Below, piece by piece: positions 26,770 to 34,762 of a stretch of DNA of 59,326 nucleotides. The notes under the pieces were generated by a model. The model ran no database searches. It saw nothing but the letters and a program-made list of their open reading frames with translations, and had not been told where the DNA came from. The stretch covers positions 1 to 59,326 of the forward strand of contig JAHJYA010000087.1 in assembly GCA_018826895.1 (NCBI GenBank), in the 5' to 3' direction. This DNA is from Gammaproteobacteria bacterium (GTDB lineage: Bacteria; Pseudomonadota; Gammaproteobacteria; Pseudomonadales; Pseudomonadaceae). Both the position numbers and the translations under genes were made by a program. The number at the start of each line of letters is the position of its first letter. Positions within the stretch are counted from its first letter, which is position 1.

Positions 26770-27981
26770 TCAGGCCGCGAACCGTTCGTGCGAACGCGCG
26801 GTGAGAAAAGCCAGGAAGGCCGAAAGCAGCAACATGGCGGCACTGGCAAAGAAGGTGGCCTGATAGCCACTGTGGTCGAACAGCAGGCCGCCGAGAGTAG
26901 AACCCAGGGCAATGGAGAGCTGCACCACGGCGACGAACAGGCCGCCACCCGCTTCGGCATCCTGGGGGAACACCATGGCAATCCAGGACCACCAGCCGAC
27001 AGGGGCCGAAGTGCCGGTCAGCCCCCACAGCCCGAGCAGGGCGACAACGATGGCGGTCCAACCGCCGAAAGCTGTCAGGGCCACAGCAATCACAGCCATC
27101 AACAATGGGATGAGGATCAGCGTCTGAAAGAAGCGCCGTTGCAGGACTCGCCCAATCAGCAGGGTGCCGATGAAACCAGCCGCGCCGATCACCAGCAACA
27201 CGAGTGAAATACGGCTGCCGTGCACCCCGGTGACCGTCTCCAGGAACGGGCGCACATAGGTGAACAAGGCAAACTGCCCCATAAACAGCAAGCTGCTGGC
27301 CAGCATGCCGAGCTTGACGCCGGGGCGCTTGAGCAAGGCGAACACCTTGAAGGCATTGCCCAGGCTAGGAGTGCGCGCAGCGGCCTGCATGGACGGCAGC
27401 GCTTTCCATTGCCAGGCCAGCGCGATCAGGGCGATAGGCACCAGGCAGAGAAAGGCGCCGCGCCACCCGATAAATGTTCCGAGCCAGGCGCCCAACGGTG
27501 CGGCAACCACGGTTGCCAATGCGTTACCGCCATTGACCAGCGCCAGGGCGCGGGGCACGTCGCGGCTTGGCACCAGGCGCATGGCCGTGGCTGCCGACAT
27601 CGACCAGAAACCGCCGACCACCACACCGATCAGTGCCCGACCCAGCATGTAGGTGAAATAGTCGGGCGCCAACGCGACTATGGCACCGGATATCCCCATG
27701 GCTGCCGTTAGGCCCAGCAGCAGCGTCTTACGGTTAAGGCTGCCGGCAAGCGTGGAAATGAACAGGCTGGTGAACACGGCGAAGGCGCCAGAGATGGCGA
27801 TGCCTTGGCCTGCCAGACCCTCGCTAATCCCCAGGTCGTTGGCAATTGGGGTCAGCAGGCTGACCGGCAGAAACTCCGAGGCGACCAGTGCAAAGGCGCA
27901 CACCGAAATGGCCAGGACCCCGCTCCAACTGCCTGACTGTTCAGAGATTTCATTGGCGGTATTAAGTGTGCTGGTTGTCAT
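26770..27981 (-). CDS. MFS efflux transporter (DHA1 type)
   Basis: A 403-residue, roughly 12-helix major facilitator. It has the AraJ/YdhP-like opening ALVASEFLPVSLLTPIANDLG and the motif-A-like loop LIGRVLQRRFF between the halves. Motif C of drug antiporters is approximated in the fifth helix (VAAPLGAWLGTFIGWRGAF). The start at 27981 is the first ATG before the conserved N-terminus. It is transcribed divergently from the LysR gene at 28205 across about 220 bases, the usual arrangement of a regulator and its target. The exported compound is unknown. Confidence 0.87.
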   Translation of the reverse strand: MTTSTLNTANEISEQSGSWSGVLAISVCAFALVASEFLPVSLLTPIANDLGISEGLAGQGIAISGAFAVFTSLFISTLAGSLNRKTLLLGLTAAMGISGAIVALAPDYFTYMLGRALIGVVVGGFWSMSAATAMRLVPSRDVPRALALVNGGNALATVVAAPLGAWLGTFIGWRGAFLCLVPIALIALAWQWKALPSMQAAARTPSLGNAFKVFALLKRPGVKLGMLASSLLFMGQFALFTYVRPFLETVTGVHGSRISLVLLVIGAAGFIGTLLIGRVLQRRFFQTLILIPLLMAVIAVALTAFGGWTAIVVALLGLWGLTGTSAPVGWWSWIAMVFPQDAEAGGGLFVAVVQLSIALGSTLGGLLFDHSGYQATFFASAAMLLLSAFLAFLTARSHERFAA

Positions 27982-28204
27982 ACAAAACCTGGTGATCTGG
28001 GGACTGAAAAGAAAAATGAAATCCGTCAATGGCGACGAATGCATGCACAGGCAAGGCGGGTGGCAGAGGCGAGGGCGCCTTCCCGAAAGATGGACGGTGA
28101 GTATTCCGGGCAAATCTTCAGGCAAGTGGTTAGCTGTTACTAGCTAATCAATTCTTAAAAAGGCTATAAGCTCCACTAATCAGTTATTCATGGGAAACTG
28201 GGCC

Positions 28205-29098
28205 ATGATCAAACGAAATCTCAACGATCTCCTGTCCTTCGTCACCGTCGCACGCGCCGGCACCTTCACCCGCGCCGCCGCTCAGCTGGGTGTCACGCAG
28301 TCGGCATTGAGTCAGGCAATAAGCGGCCTGGAGGCGCGGTTGCAGATTCGCTTGCTTACCCGCACCACGCGCAGCGTTTCGCCGACAGTGGCGGGGGAGC
28401 GTCTGCTGAATGCCATTGGCAATCGCTTCGACGAGATCGAGGCGGAACTGGACGAGTTGTCGGCCCTGCGCGACAAGCCAAGCGGCACGGTTCGCATTAC
28501 CTGTGGCGATCACATCCAGCGCACGCTGCTGCTGCCCAAACTCAGCCCCTTGTTGCTGGAGTGCCCAGACATCAAGGTCGAGTTCGATATCAACTACGGC
28601 TTCCGGGATATCGTCGCCGATCGCTTCGATGCTGGAGTGCGTCTGGGCGACACCATCGACAAGGACATGATCGCGATCCCCATCGGGCCGCAGTTGCGCA
28701 TGGCGGTCGTGGCGTCTCCTGCGTACTTTGCGACGCACCCGAAACCCAAGAACCCTCGCGATCTGATCAACCACAATTGCATCAATATCCGCATGCAGTC
28801 CGGAGGTGGGCTCCACGTCTGGGATTTTCAGCGCAAGGACAAGCAGTTGAACGTCCGCGTGGATGGCCAACTGGTCCTGAATGCTTCGCCCAACATCGTG
28901 GATGCCGCACTGGCAGGGTTAGGCGTTGCCTGGCTACCTGAAGAAGAATTCGCCCCGCATATCGAGGAGGGCAGGTTGCTGCAAGTGCTGGAGGATTGGT
29001 GCCCGCCATTCCCCGGTTACTACCTGTACTACCCAAGCCGTCGGCAGCCGTCACCAGCCTTTAGCTTGGTGGTGGATGCGCTGCGCGCAGCACGATGA
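28205..29098 (+). CDS. LysR-family regulator (divergent from MFS)
   Basis: A 297-residue LysR-type regulator. The winged helix spans residues 1-60 (NLNDLLSFVTVARAGTFTRAAAQLGVTQSALSQAI), followed by the linker helix and an effector domain of two Rossmann-like lobes ending PGYYLYYPSRRQPSPAF. The ATG at 28205 is chosen over 28190, as the domain starts here. The intergenic region to the MFS gene contains the repeated word CTAATCA, a possible binding half-site. It probably controls the MFS/cyclophilin-like pair and perhaps itself. Confidence 0.9.
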   Translation: MIKRNLNDLLSFVTVARAGTFTRAAAQLGVTQSALSQAISGLEARLQIRLLTRTTRSVSPTVAGERLLNAIGNRFDEIEAELDELSALRDKPSGTVRITCGDHIQRTLLLPKLSPLLLECPDIKVEFDINYGFRDIVADRFDAGVRLGDTIDKDMIAIPIGPQLRMAVVASPAYFATHPKPKNPRDLINHNCINIRMQSGGGLHVWDFQRKDKQLNVRVDGQLVLNASPNIVDAALAGLGVAWLPEEEFAPHIEEGRLLQVLEDWCPPFPGYYLYYPSRRQPSPAFSLVVDALRAAR

Positions 29099-29248
29099 TA
29101 GATCGTCGGCAACAGGTACAACGCGATGCAACAGCATGGCTTATGAGCGCATCCAAGGCTCAAGGCGCGCCCGGTTTATAGGGTGTTATCAGCAACAAAC
29201 CGGCGGCAAACGAACAATCGCCCGTTGGACAGAGATGAGCGTTTGACT

Positions 29249-30229
29249 ATGCAGCATCTGGACTTACAGGTTATTGAGCAGGCTCTGGGCTGGTCACGGG
29301 CGGGGGAGGCAGTGTGGTTGTGCACGGTGCTCGGCACGTTCGGCTCCTCGCCGCGCGAACCCGGTTCGCTGCTGGCGGCGCGGTGCGACGGCAGCCATGT
29401 TGGTTCGCTGTCAGGGGGCTGCGTCGAGGAAGATTTTCTCGAGCGCCTGCAAGCAGGTGAGTTTGAACGTACTGTCACCGTTCTGCGCTATGGCGACCCG
29501 GACGGACCACAGGGCGCTCGTATCGCGCTGCCATGCGGCGGCATTCTCAAGGTCCTGATCGAGCGCTTGCCGGCGGATGCGGCGACCTGGGACCAACTGG
29601 AGCGCCTGCATGCAACCTTGCGCGGCCAGCAGCATCTGCTGCGTAGCGTCGACCTGCGCGATGGCCAGACAACCTTGAGCGAGGACGATGGCCTGGGCCC
29701 GCGCGTGGTCGAGGCGGCAGATGGTCTTTCGCTGCAGATTCGCGTTGGCCCGGCGGCCCGGCTGATCGTCGCCGGCATCTCGCCGGTTGCGGTGATCTGT
29801 GCGCAGTTCGCGCATACCCTGGGGTTCGAGGTCATCGTGTGCGACCCACGCGAGGAAGCTTATGCTGGTTTTGACGTGCCCGGCGTCGAACTGCGCAAGG
29901 AGCTGCCGTCGCAGTTCATCGCCGCCGATGGTTGCCACAGCGCCACTGCGGTGGTGGCGCTGACTCACGACCCGCGCATTGATGACCTGGCCATGATCGA
30001 AGCCGTGCGCACCCAGGCTTTTTACATCGGCGTGATGGGTTCGCAGCGTACCTCGGCGGCGCGTGCCGAACGGCTGCGCCGTGTCGGTGGTTTGAGCGAG
30101 GCGGATATCGCACGCCTGCACATGCCCGTGGGGCTGGCTCTGGGAAGCAAGACGCCGGCTGAAATCGCTCTGGCAGCCATTGCCGATATCGTCCGCGTCT
30201 ACCGGGGCCGGCCACGCGATGCACTGTGA
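29249..30229 (+). CDS. XdhC-family molybdenum cofactor chaperone
   Basis: A 326-residue protein with an N-terminal XdhC/CoxI domain (VWLCTVLGTFGSSPREPGSLLA, GSLSGGCVEEDFLERL) and a C-terminal Rossmann XdhC domain (RLIVAGISPVAVICAQFA, VALTHDPRIDDLAM, IGVMGSQRTSAAR). XdhC proteins bind Moco, help sulfurate it and insert it into xanthine-oxidase-family enzymes. It is the first gene of a three-gene cassette with MoaA- and MocA-like genes, overlapping the former by 11 bases. The obvious client in this window is the IorAB-like enzyme at 21.5-24.3 kb. Confidence 0.9.
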   Translation: MQHLDLQVIEQALGWSRAGEAVWLCTVLGTFGSSPREPGSLLAARCDGSHVGSLSGGCVEEDFLERLQAGEFERTVTVLRYGDPDGPQGARIALPCGGILKVLIERLPADAATWDQLERLHATLRGQQHLLRSVDLRDGQTTLSEDDGLGPRVVEAADGLSLQIRVGPAARLIVAGISPVAVICAQFAHTLGFEVIVCDPREEAYAGFDVPGVELRKELPSQFIAADGCHSATAVVALTHDPRIDDLAMIEAVRTQAFYIGVMGSQRTSAARAERLRRVGGLSEADIARLHMPVGLALGSKTPAEIALAAIADIVRVYRGRPRDAL

Positions 30230-31226
30230 AACTGTGTCCTCGCGCCTGCCATCCAGCCTGATCGTCGATGCTCAGGGCCGGCGCCTGCGTAACCTACGCG
30301 TGAGCCTGACCAGTGCCTGCAACTATGCCTGTGTCTACTGTGTGCCTGACGGCAAGCGCCTGCATCCGGATAAGAACGCTTTGCCGCTGGCCAAGCTGCT
30401 GCTGGCAGTGGAGTACCTCAAGCAAGTCAACGATCTGCGTACCTTGCGTATCACCGGTGGCGAGCCGCTGATCAGCCCAGTGTTCGACGACTTTATGGCG
30501 GCGCTGGGGCGCTTTGCGTTCGAGGATGTCTCGCTGACCAGTAACGGCCAGCTGCTGTCGCGCAAGCTGCCGGTACTGCTGGCGGCTGGTATCAAACGCA
30601 TCAATGTCTCGCTCGATTCGCTGGATGCTCAGGCATTCCGCCGTATCGCCCGTGGCGGCGAACTGACCGAAGTGTTGGCGGGTATCGACCAGGCGCTCGC
30701 TGCTGGCCTGCAGGTCAAGATCAACATGGTGCCTTTGCGTGGCGAGAACCATGAACAGATCCTGCCGATGCTCGATTACTGTCTGGACAGGGGCGTGGAG
30801 CTACGCTTTATCGAGCTGATGCGCATGGGCCATCTGGCCCGCGATCGCCAGGCGTTTGAACGGCAATTCTTCGGCATGGGCGAGATTCTCGCGAGCATCG
30901 CCGCACGCTACGCGTGGACGCCAGCGGCCAATGCTTCTGACGCCACGGCACAGCGTTTCACCATCCCCAGCCGCGGCAGCTTCGGCATTATCGCCAACGA
31001 GAGTGCGCCGTTCTGCGCGGGGTGCAGCCGTGCGCGGCTAAGCTCGACGGGATGGCTGCACGGCTGCCTGTCGTCCAGCCGCAGCCATTACCTGGGCGAT
31101 GTACTCGAACTGCCCAGGGCCGAAGCGCTGCTGCGAATTCGCGAGTTGTCCCAACGCGCGCTGGCGGACAAGCAGGTGGAGCGTTTTTCAGGCGATGTCA
31201 TGGTCATGAAGATGATAGGCGGATGA
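30219..31226 (+). CDS. moaA: MoaA-like GTP 3',8-cyclase (radical SAM)
   Basis: A 335-residue radical-SAM enzyme catalysing the first step of molybdopterin synthesis. The N-terminal cluster C-x3-C-x2-C (SACNYACVYC) binds SAM. ITGGEPLI and VSLDSLDAQAFRRI follow. The C-terminal second cluster is CAGCSRARLSSTGWLHGC. The chain ends in Gly-Gly, the MoaA C-terminal dipeptide needed for activity. The ATG at 30219 overlaps the xdhC stop. An earlier in-frame start at 30180 would lie inside xdhC. It looks like a second, operon-dedicated moaA in addition to an expected housekeeping copy elsewhere. The symbol marks the family only. Confidence 0.87.
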   Translation: MHCETVSSRLPSSLIVDAQGRRLRNLRVSLTSACNYACVYCVPDGKRLHPDKNALPLAKLLLAVEYLKQVNDLRTLRITGGEPLISPVFDDFMAALGRFAFEDVSLTSNGQLLSRKLPVLLAAGIKRINVSLDSLDAQAFRRIARGGELTEVLAGIDQALAAGLQVKINMVPLRGENHEQILPMLDYCLDRGVELRFIELMRMGHLARDRQAFERQFFGMGEILASIAARYAWTPAANASDATAQRFTIPSRGSFGIIANESAPFCAGCSRARLSSTGWLHGCLSSSRSHYLGDVLELPRAEALLRIRELSQRALADKQVERFSGDVMVMKMIGG

Positions 31227-31825
31227 ACACTATGCCCATAGATACTGAACAACCAAGCCAGGCAGTTGCCGGCTTGGTGCTCGCTGCAGGTTTTTCACGC
31301 CGTTTTGGCGCAGACAAGCGTTACGCCCGGCTCAACTCAGGACAAACCCTGCTCGCCGCTAGTTTGGCGTTACCCTGCACGCAGCTGCAGGACGTCTGGG
31401 TGGTGCTGCGTCCCGAGGACGACAGCATCGCGCTAGGCATTCCAGCGCAGGTGCAGGTAATACGTAGCCCAGGCTCCGAGCTGGGCATGGGGCACAGCCT
31501 GGCCAGTGGGGTTCAGCATATAAGCCAGATGACGGTGGCGGACACTATCGCTGTTTTTCTGGGGGACATGCCATGGATAGGCGCTGACAGCCTGGCCTCT
31601 GTGCTGGCTCTGGCCTCACCGGAGCATATCGTCGTGCCAACCTTCCAAGAGCAGCCAGGGCACCCGGTGCTGTTTGGCCGCAGATTCTGGCCTGCACTGC
31701 AGGGCCTGACTGGGGATGCGGGTGCCAAGTCTGTGCTCAGTATGAACCAGGGCAGGGTGCGTTATTTGCCCGTAAATGATCCAGGCATTCTGCGGGATAT
31801 CGACGTTCCACACGCGCTGGCATGA
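31223..31825 (+). CDS. MocA/MobA-like molybdopterin nucleotidyltransferase
   Basis: A 200-residue NTP-transferase. The nucleotide-binding start GLVLAAGFSRRFGADKRYA (LAAG-x-S-RR-x-G-x-x-K) and the metal-site FLGDMPWI are those of MocA/MobA proteins. The clustering with XdhC suggests MocA, which adds CMP to molybdopterin for xanthine-oxidase-family enzymes. MobA (GMP, for DMSO-reductase-family enzymes) is less likely. The start overlaps the moaA stop by four bases (ATGA), completing a coupled three-gene maturation operon. Confidence 0.85.
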   Translation: MNTMPIDTEQPSQAVAGLVLAAGFSRRFGADKRYARLNSGQTLLAASLALPCTQLQDVWVVLRPEDDSIALGIPAQVQVIRSPGSELGMGHSLASGVQHISQMTVADTIAVFLGDMPWIGADSLASVLALASPEHIVVPTFQEQPGHPVLFGRRFWPALQGLTGDAGAKSVLSMNQGRVRYLPVNDPGILRDIDVPHALA

Positions 31826-31880
31826 TGCCGAGGCGTGCTATTTGAGGGTGTAGGTATCAGGCAATTGCCAACGAGCCGCC

Positions 31881-31990
31881 TCAATCAACTGCATCCTCGC
31901 GCCACCGCAAAGTCTCGATAACCAAGGCCAAAACCGGCGGAACATGTTTACGGCTCGCGTAGTACAAGTGATAACCCGCAAACACCGGTG
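31881..31990 (-). pseudogene. C-terminal remnant of a LysR regulator
   Basis: The minus-strand frame reads NWSPVFAGYHLYYASRKHVPPVL followed by ALVIETLRW, the typical last segment of LysR effector domains (compare the end of the intact LysR at 28205). Nothing of the helix-turn-helix or first lobe is present upstream, so this is a 5'-truncated relic. It sits in a 477-base gap (31826-32302) after mocA. Confidence 0.6.
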
Positions 31991-32126
31991 ACCAATTAGC
32001 TGTGCTGGGTGAGATCGTGCGGGTTGATGGGCAATGGCTTGTCTGCCAGAGCGGGCGCATCGGATGAATCACCAAAGGCGAGGATGACTATTAGCAAATA
32101 GCAAAGTAGCTTAATAAGCTATTTAA

Positions 32127-32161
32127 CATAATATACATTATGCGAAGTATCCTATACTTCG
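32127..32161. promoter_or_regulatory. Two abutting perfect palindromes upstream of thiol dioxygenase
   Basis: CATAAT-atac-ATTATG (32127-32142) is directly followed by CGAAGTAT-cct-ATACTTCG (32143-32161). AGCTT-aat-AAGCT lies just before (32108-32120). Such adjoining dyads in an AT-rich spacer are typical of operators. They lie about 140 bases before the dioxygenase start. Confidence 0.55.
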
Positions 32162-32302
32162 GTGCCGGTCCTTCTCACCAGCATTTCAGCGTCCGCTAGC
32201 CCCTCAGGAACGATTGTTGCCACTGCCGACCATCGTGCAATGGTAAAACCTTCACAGCCTGCTGCATGCTGATCCTTTGAGCGCTTGCCACCGGAACACG
32301 CC

Positions 32303-32914
32303 ATGACCACTCAGCCCAATCTGCACAGACTGCGCAGCTTCATCAACGAGTTGGCCATTTTGCTGGATCAACAACCTGACGAGCCGGTGGTCCTGGCACG
32401 CGGCGCTGAGCTGTTGCGGCAACTGGTCAGCCATGACGATTGGCTACCGAATGAATTCGCTCAGCCCGACCCACAGCGTTATCAGCAATACCTGCTGCAC
32501 GTTGACTCACGCCAGCGATTCTCCGTTGTCAGCTTTGTCTGGGGCCCAGGCCAGCAAACGCCCGTGCACGATCACCGTGTGTGGGGCTTGATCGGCATGC
32601 TGCGTGGCGCCGAGTTATCGCAAGTTTTCGTCCGAGATGCCGACGGCCTGCGAGCCGATGGCTCTGTTATCCGACTAGAACCTGGCCAGGTAGAAGCCGT
32701 CTCTCCACGTATCGGCGATATTCACCAGGTTAGAAATGCCTTTACCGACCGTACCTCAGTCAGCATCCATGTTTACGGTGCCAATATCGGTGCGGTACGG
32801 CGTGCTGTTTATCTCGAAGATGGCGGCGAAAAAGCGTTTATTTCCGGCTATAGCAACAGTTTTCTGCCTAATTTGTGGGACTTGTCCCAAGAGGGCGCGG
32901 CACAAGCGAAATAA
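32303..32914 (+). CDS. Cysteine-dioxygenase-family thiol dioxygenase (3-mercaptopropionate type)
   Basis: A 203-residue cupin of the cysteine dioxygenase family. The iron ligands are seen in TPVHDHRVWGLIGMLRGAE (two His) and GDIHQVRNAF (third His). The sequence around them closely resembles the pseudomonad 3-mercaptopropionate dioxygenase type, which has Arg for substrate carboxylate binding, rather than mammalian CDO with its Cys-Tyr crosslink. It would oxidise a small thiol such as 3-mercaptopropionate or cysteine to its sulfinate. The ATG at 32303 is preferred to 32285. A double palindrome lies upstream. No transporter or sulfinate lyase is adjacent. Confidence 0.87.
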   Translation: MTTQPNLHRLRSFINELAILLDQQPDEPVVLARGAELLRQLVSHDDWLPNEFAQPDPQRYQQYLLHVDSRQRFSVVSFVWGPGQQTPVHDHRVWGLIGMLRGAELSQVFVRDADGLRADGSVIRLEPGQVEAVSPRIGDIHQVRNAFTDRTSVSIHVYGANIGAVRRAVYLEDGGEKAFISGYSNSFLPNLWDLSQEGAAQAK

Positions 32915-32994
32915 CGATGACTCCCCTACTCCCCTGCCCGACTTTTGTTGGTCGAGGATCGTGTATGGCCTTTCACTTTAAGAGTTTTATCGAA

Positions 32995-33013
32995 GGCAGC
33001 AATCGGCCAAAAG
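32995..33013 (-). repeat. Inverted flanking repeat, left copy
   Basis: Read on the minus strand this is CTTTTGGCCGATTGCTGCC. It matches 16 of 19 bases of the sequence at 34693-34711 on the plus strand, so the two copies face each other across the AT-rich orphan gene. Confidence 0.5.
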
Positions 33014-33121
33014 CGGACGGTTATGTCTCTAAGCTAGCGATTATCCATTCATGGGGGGGGATAGCGTTCCCGATCGTGAATAGTCTCAGAGCGAAGTGGG
33101 GTGCTATGCGACCAATGGGTA

Positions 33122-34162
33122 CTACGAATCGAATTCGCTCATATCAAGATTCATTCCATATCGTATGTCATCCAACAATCGATTCAAGGTTTTCTTAAGG
33201 CTGATACCTACATCGACATAGCTCGCATCACGGGTCTTCGCAATCAGCACGTTGTCGATGAAGAAATAAAGCGTATTCTTGTCTTGGCTTAGATAACCAT
33301 TTCTTTTGTCAACGCGAAGTATATCACTCATACCCCAGGACCGCTCCAAGTCACTACGATGCTTTGTTGCACCATGGTACACCTGCTTTAACCCTTCTTG
33401 CATCGCATCAAAGTCGTAATCGACCAGAGTCTTGAGCAGGCCTGGCTTTAAGAAAATAGCAGCATCTTTTTTAAATTCTACATATGAATATGCTCTCGCC
33501 TCACCTTCGAAGTCTTCGAGCTTGGGCGTCACATAAGGCACGATATTATGCTTTAAGCAGTTATTGATATCAATGAAGAGATTGTATTTTACGCCATAGG
33601 AAAAAAATTCATTGCAGTAAAATCGATACATGTATTCATGGAACTTCCGAACCGTACTATCGATTAAAAAACCATTTTCACCATGGCTAAACTCACTGCA
33701 CGCAGCAATTCCTGCGACCGAAATTGCTGAGGTAATTGCTTCACTAAAAAGAGCTGGCCAATAGTCATTGGGTGAGATTTCGGATAAAGTCTTATTGCTT
33801 ATATCAGTTATCTTCTCATCAAACTTCTTTCTAAAAATATCCAGCGAGGCTGGCTTTCCAGCAGCCGCACTTAATAAAGCCTGATTATTCAGTTGTCGAT
33901 ACTGCACCTTCGTAATTTTTTCTGCTTTAACCCCCAACTTCAAAAAGCAGTACATACAGTAATAATCAACCAAAGATGCCATGGCACCCAGAAGAGAGTC
34001 GGTGAGCGCCTGGTTTATTGCCGTATTTTCCGGGTCTAAAGTATGATTAGCCGATTGCTCGAGAAAAAGCAGATTGGTTTTGCCTCTTGCCTTCCACAAA
34101 TGCGCCAACTTTTGCTCTTGATAGTCTATGTTTTCTTTGATTTGCAAGATAAATGCTTCCAT
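33122..34162 (-). CDS. AT-rich orphan protein of unknown function
   Basis: A 346-residue soluble protein that I do not recognise. The codons are strikingly AT-rich compared with every neighbour (many AAA, GAA, ATA, TTT), a clear sign of recent transfer. It is predicted to be mostly helical. Features that can be seen are an N-terminal helical stretch (FILQIKENIDYQEQKLAHLW), several Cys and Tyr (DYYCMYCFLKLG), a NNCLKHN segment that vaguely recalls HEPN-type helical proteins, and a C-terminal acidic end. There is no membrane segment or nucleotide-binding loop. The start at 34162 is set by a perfect GGGAG 5 nt before MEAF. An ATG at 34174 lacks one. It stands alone between inverted repeats and could be a stand-alone defence or stress gene, which is speculation. 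Confidence 0.8.
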   Translation of the reverse strand: MEAFILQIKENIDYQEQKLAHLWKARGKTNLLFLEQSANHTLDPENTAINQALTDSLLGAMASLVDYYCMYCFLKLGVKAEKITKVQYRQLNNQALLSAAAGKPASLDIFRKKFDEKITDISNKTLSEISPNDYWPALFSEAITSAISVAGIAACSEFSHGENGFLIDSTVRKFHEYMYRFYCNEFFSYGVKYNLFIDINNCLKHNIVPYVTPKLEDFEGEARAYSYVEFKKDAAIFLKPGLLKTLVDYDFDAMQEGLKQVYHGATKHRSDLERSWGMSDILRVDKRNGYLSQDKNTLYFFIDNVLIAKTRDASYVDVGISLKKTLNRLLDDIRYGMNLDMSEFDS

Positions 34163-34459
34163 ATTTACTCCCATCTCAAAACATTAACTATTAATTTATG
34201 CCAAGGTAAACTTACAAGGCACCGGCATATTCTGCTGGGCAATCAGGCGACGAATATCGTGCCACCGCTGTACCGCTCTAGCGATTAGATCACAGGGACT
34301 GCAAGAAAACTGATCTTTTCAGACTGGGCACCTACTGATAATATTTGGCTTACAGCTACCACCTAAGGGCTCTCCTTCCTGCCGGCACTTATCTGCTTGC
34401 ATTGCACTGAGTGTGTAACGGCTATCAGCAGTCCGCTGAGATCAGATGGAGGATACGCC

Positions 34460-34567
34460 ATGACTAATAATCATGGGAAAGTTGTACTTGTTCGCCAGTA
34501 CAACCGTTTCCGGCTTGGGCAATGGGAAATCGTGTGTATGCACATGCGCTCCCTACCGCGCCGGTAA
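34460..34567 (+). CDS. Possible 35-residue basic small protein
   Basis: A short frame beginning TNNHGKVVLVRQYNRF and ending MHMRSLPRR, preceded by GGAGG about 7 nt before the ATG. The translated end is Arg-rich. The good ribosome site and strongly basic composition are the only support. I see nothing else in the 600-base gap 34163-34762 apart from the repeat at 34693. Confidence 0.4.
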   Translation: MTNNHGKVVLVRQYNRFRLGQWEIVCMHMRSLPRR

Positions 34568-34692
34568 CTGAACGCACCTGGGTGGTAGCTGTACTTCTTC
34601 ATTCCCACTTACAGCAAGACCTTTTCTGCTATCCCTGTCGAGTTGATTCTGGCGTTCCAACGGTAGAAAAGCATTCCTAGATCGAACGACCT

Positions 34693-34711
34693 CTTCTGGC
34701 CGATAGCGGCC
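34693..34711 (+). repeat. Inverted flanking repeat, right copy
   Basis: CTTCTGGCCGATAGCGGCC, partner of the copy at 32995-33013. It includes the near-palindrome GGCCGATAGCGGCC. Confidence 0.5.
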
Positions 34712-34762
34712 TTTCATCACTGCCGTAATGAATGATCCCTTCAGCAATTCCCGCCTTACCCA

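Noticed and set aside
32143..32161. Resemblance of CGAAGTAT...ATACTTCG to loxP arms
   Set aside because: Only a few bases agree, the spacer is 3 rather than 8 bases, and no tyrosine recombinase is nearby.
33540..33580. NNCLKHN segment of the orphan protein as HEPN RNase motif
   Set aside because: The HEPN R-x4-6-H motif is not found; a single N-x-x-KH resemblance is too weak.
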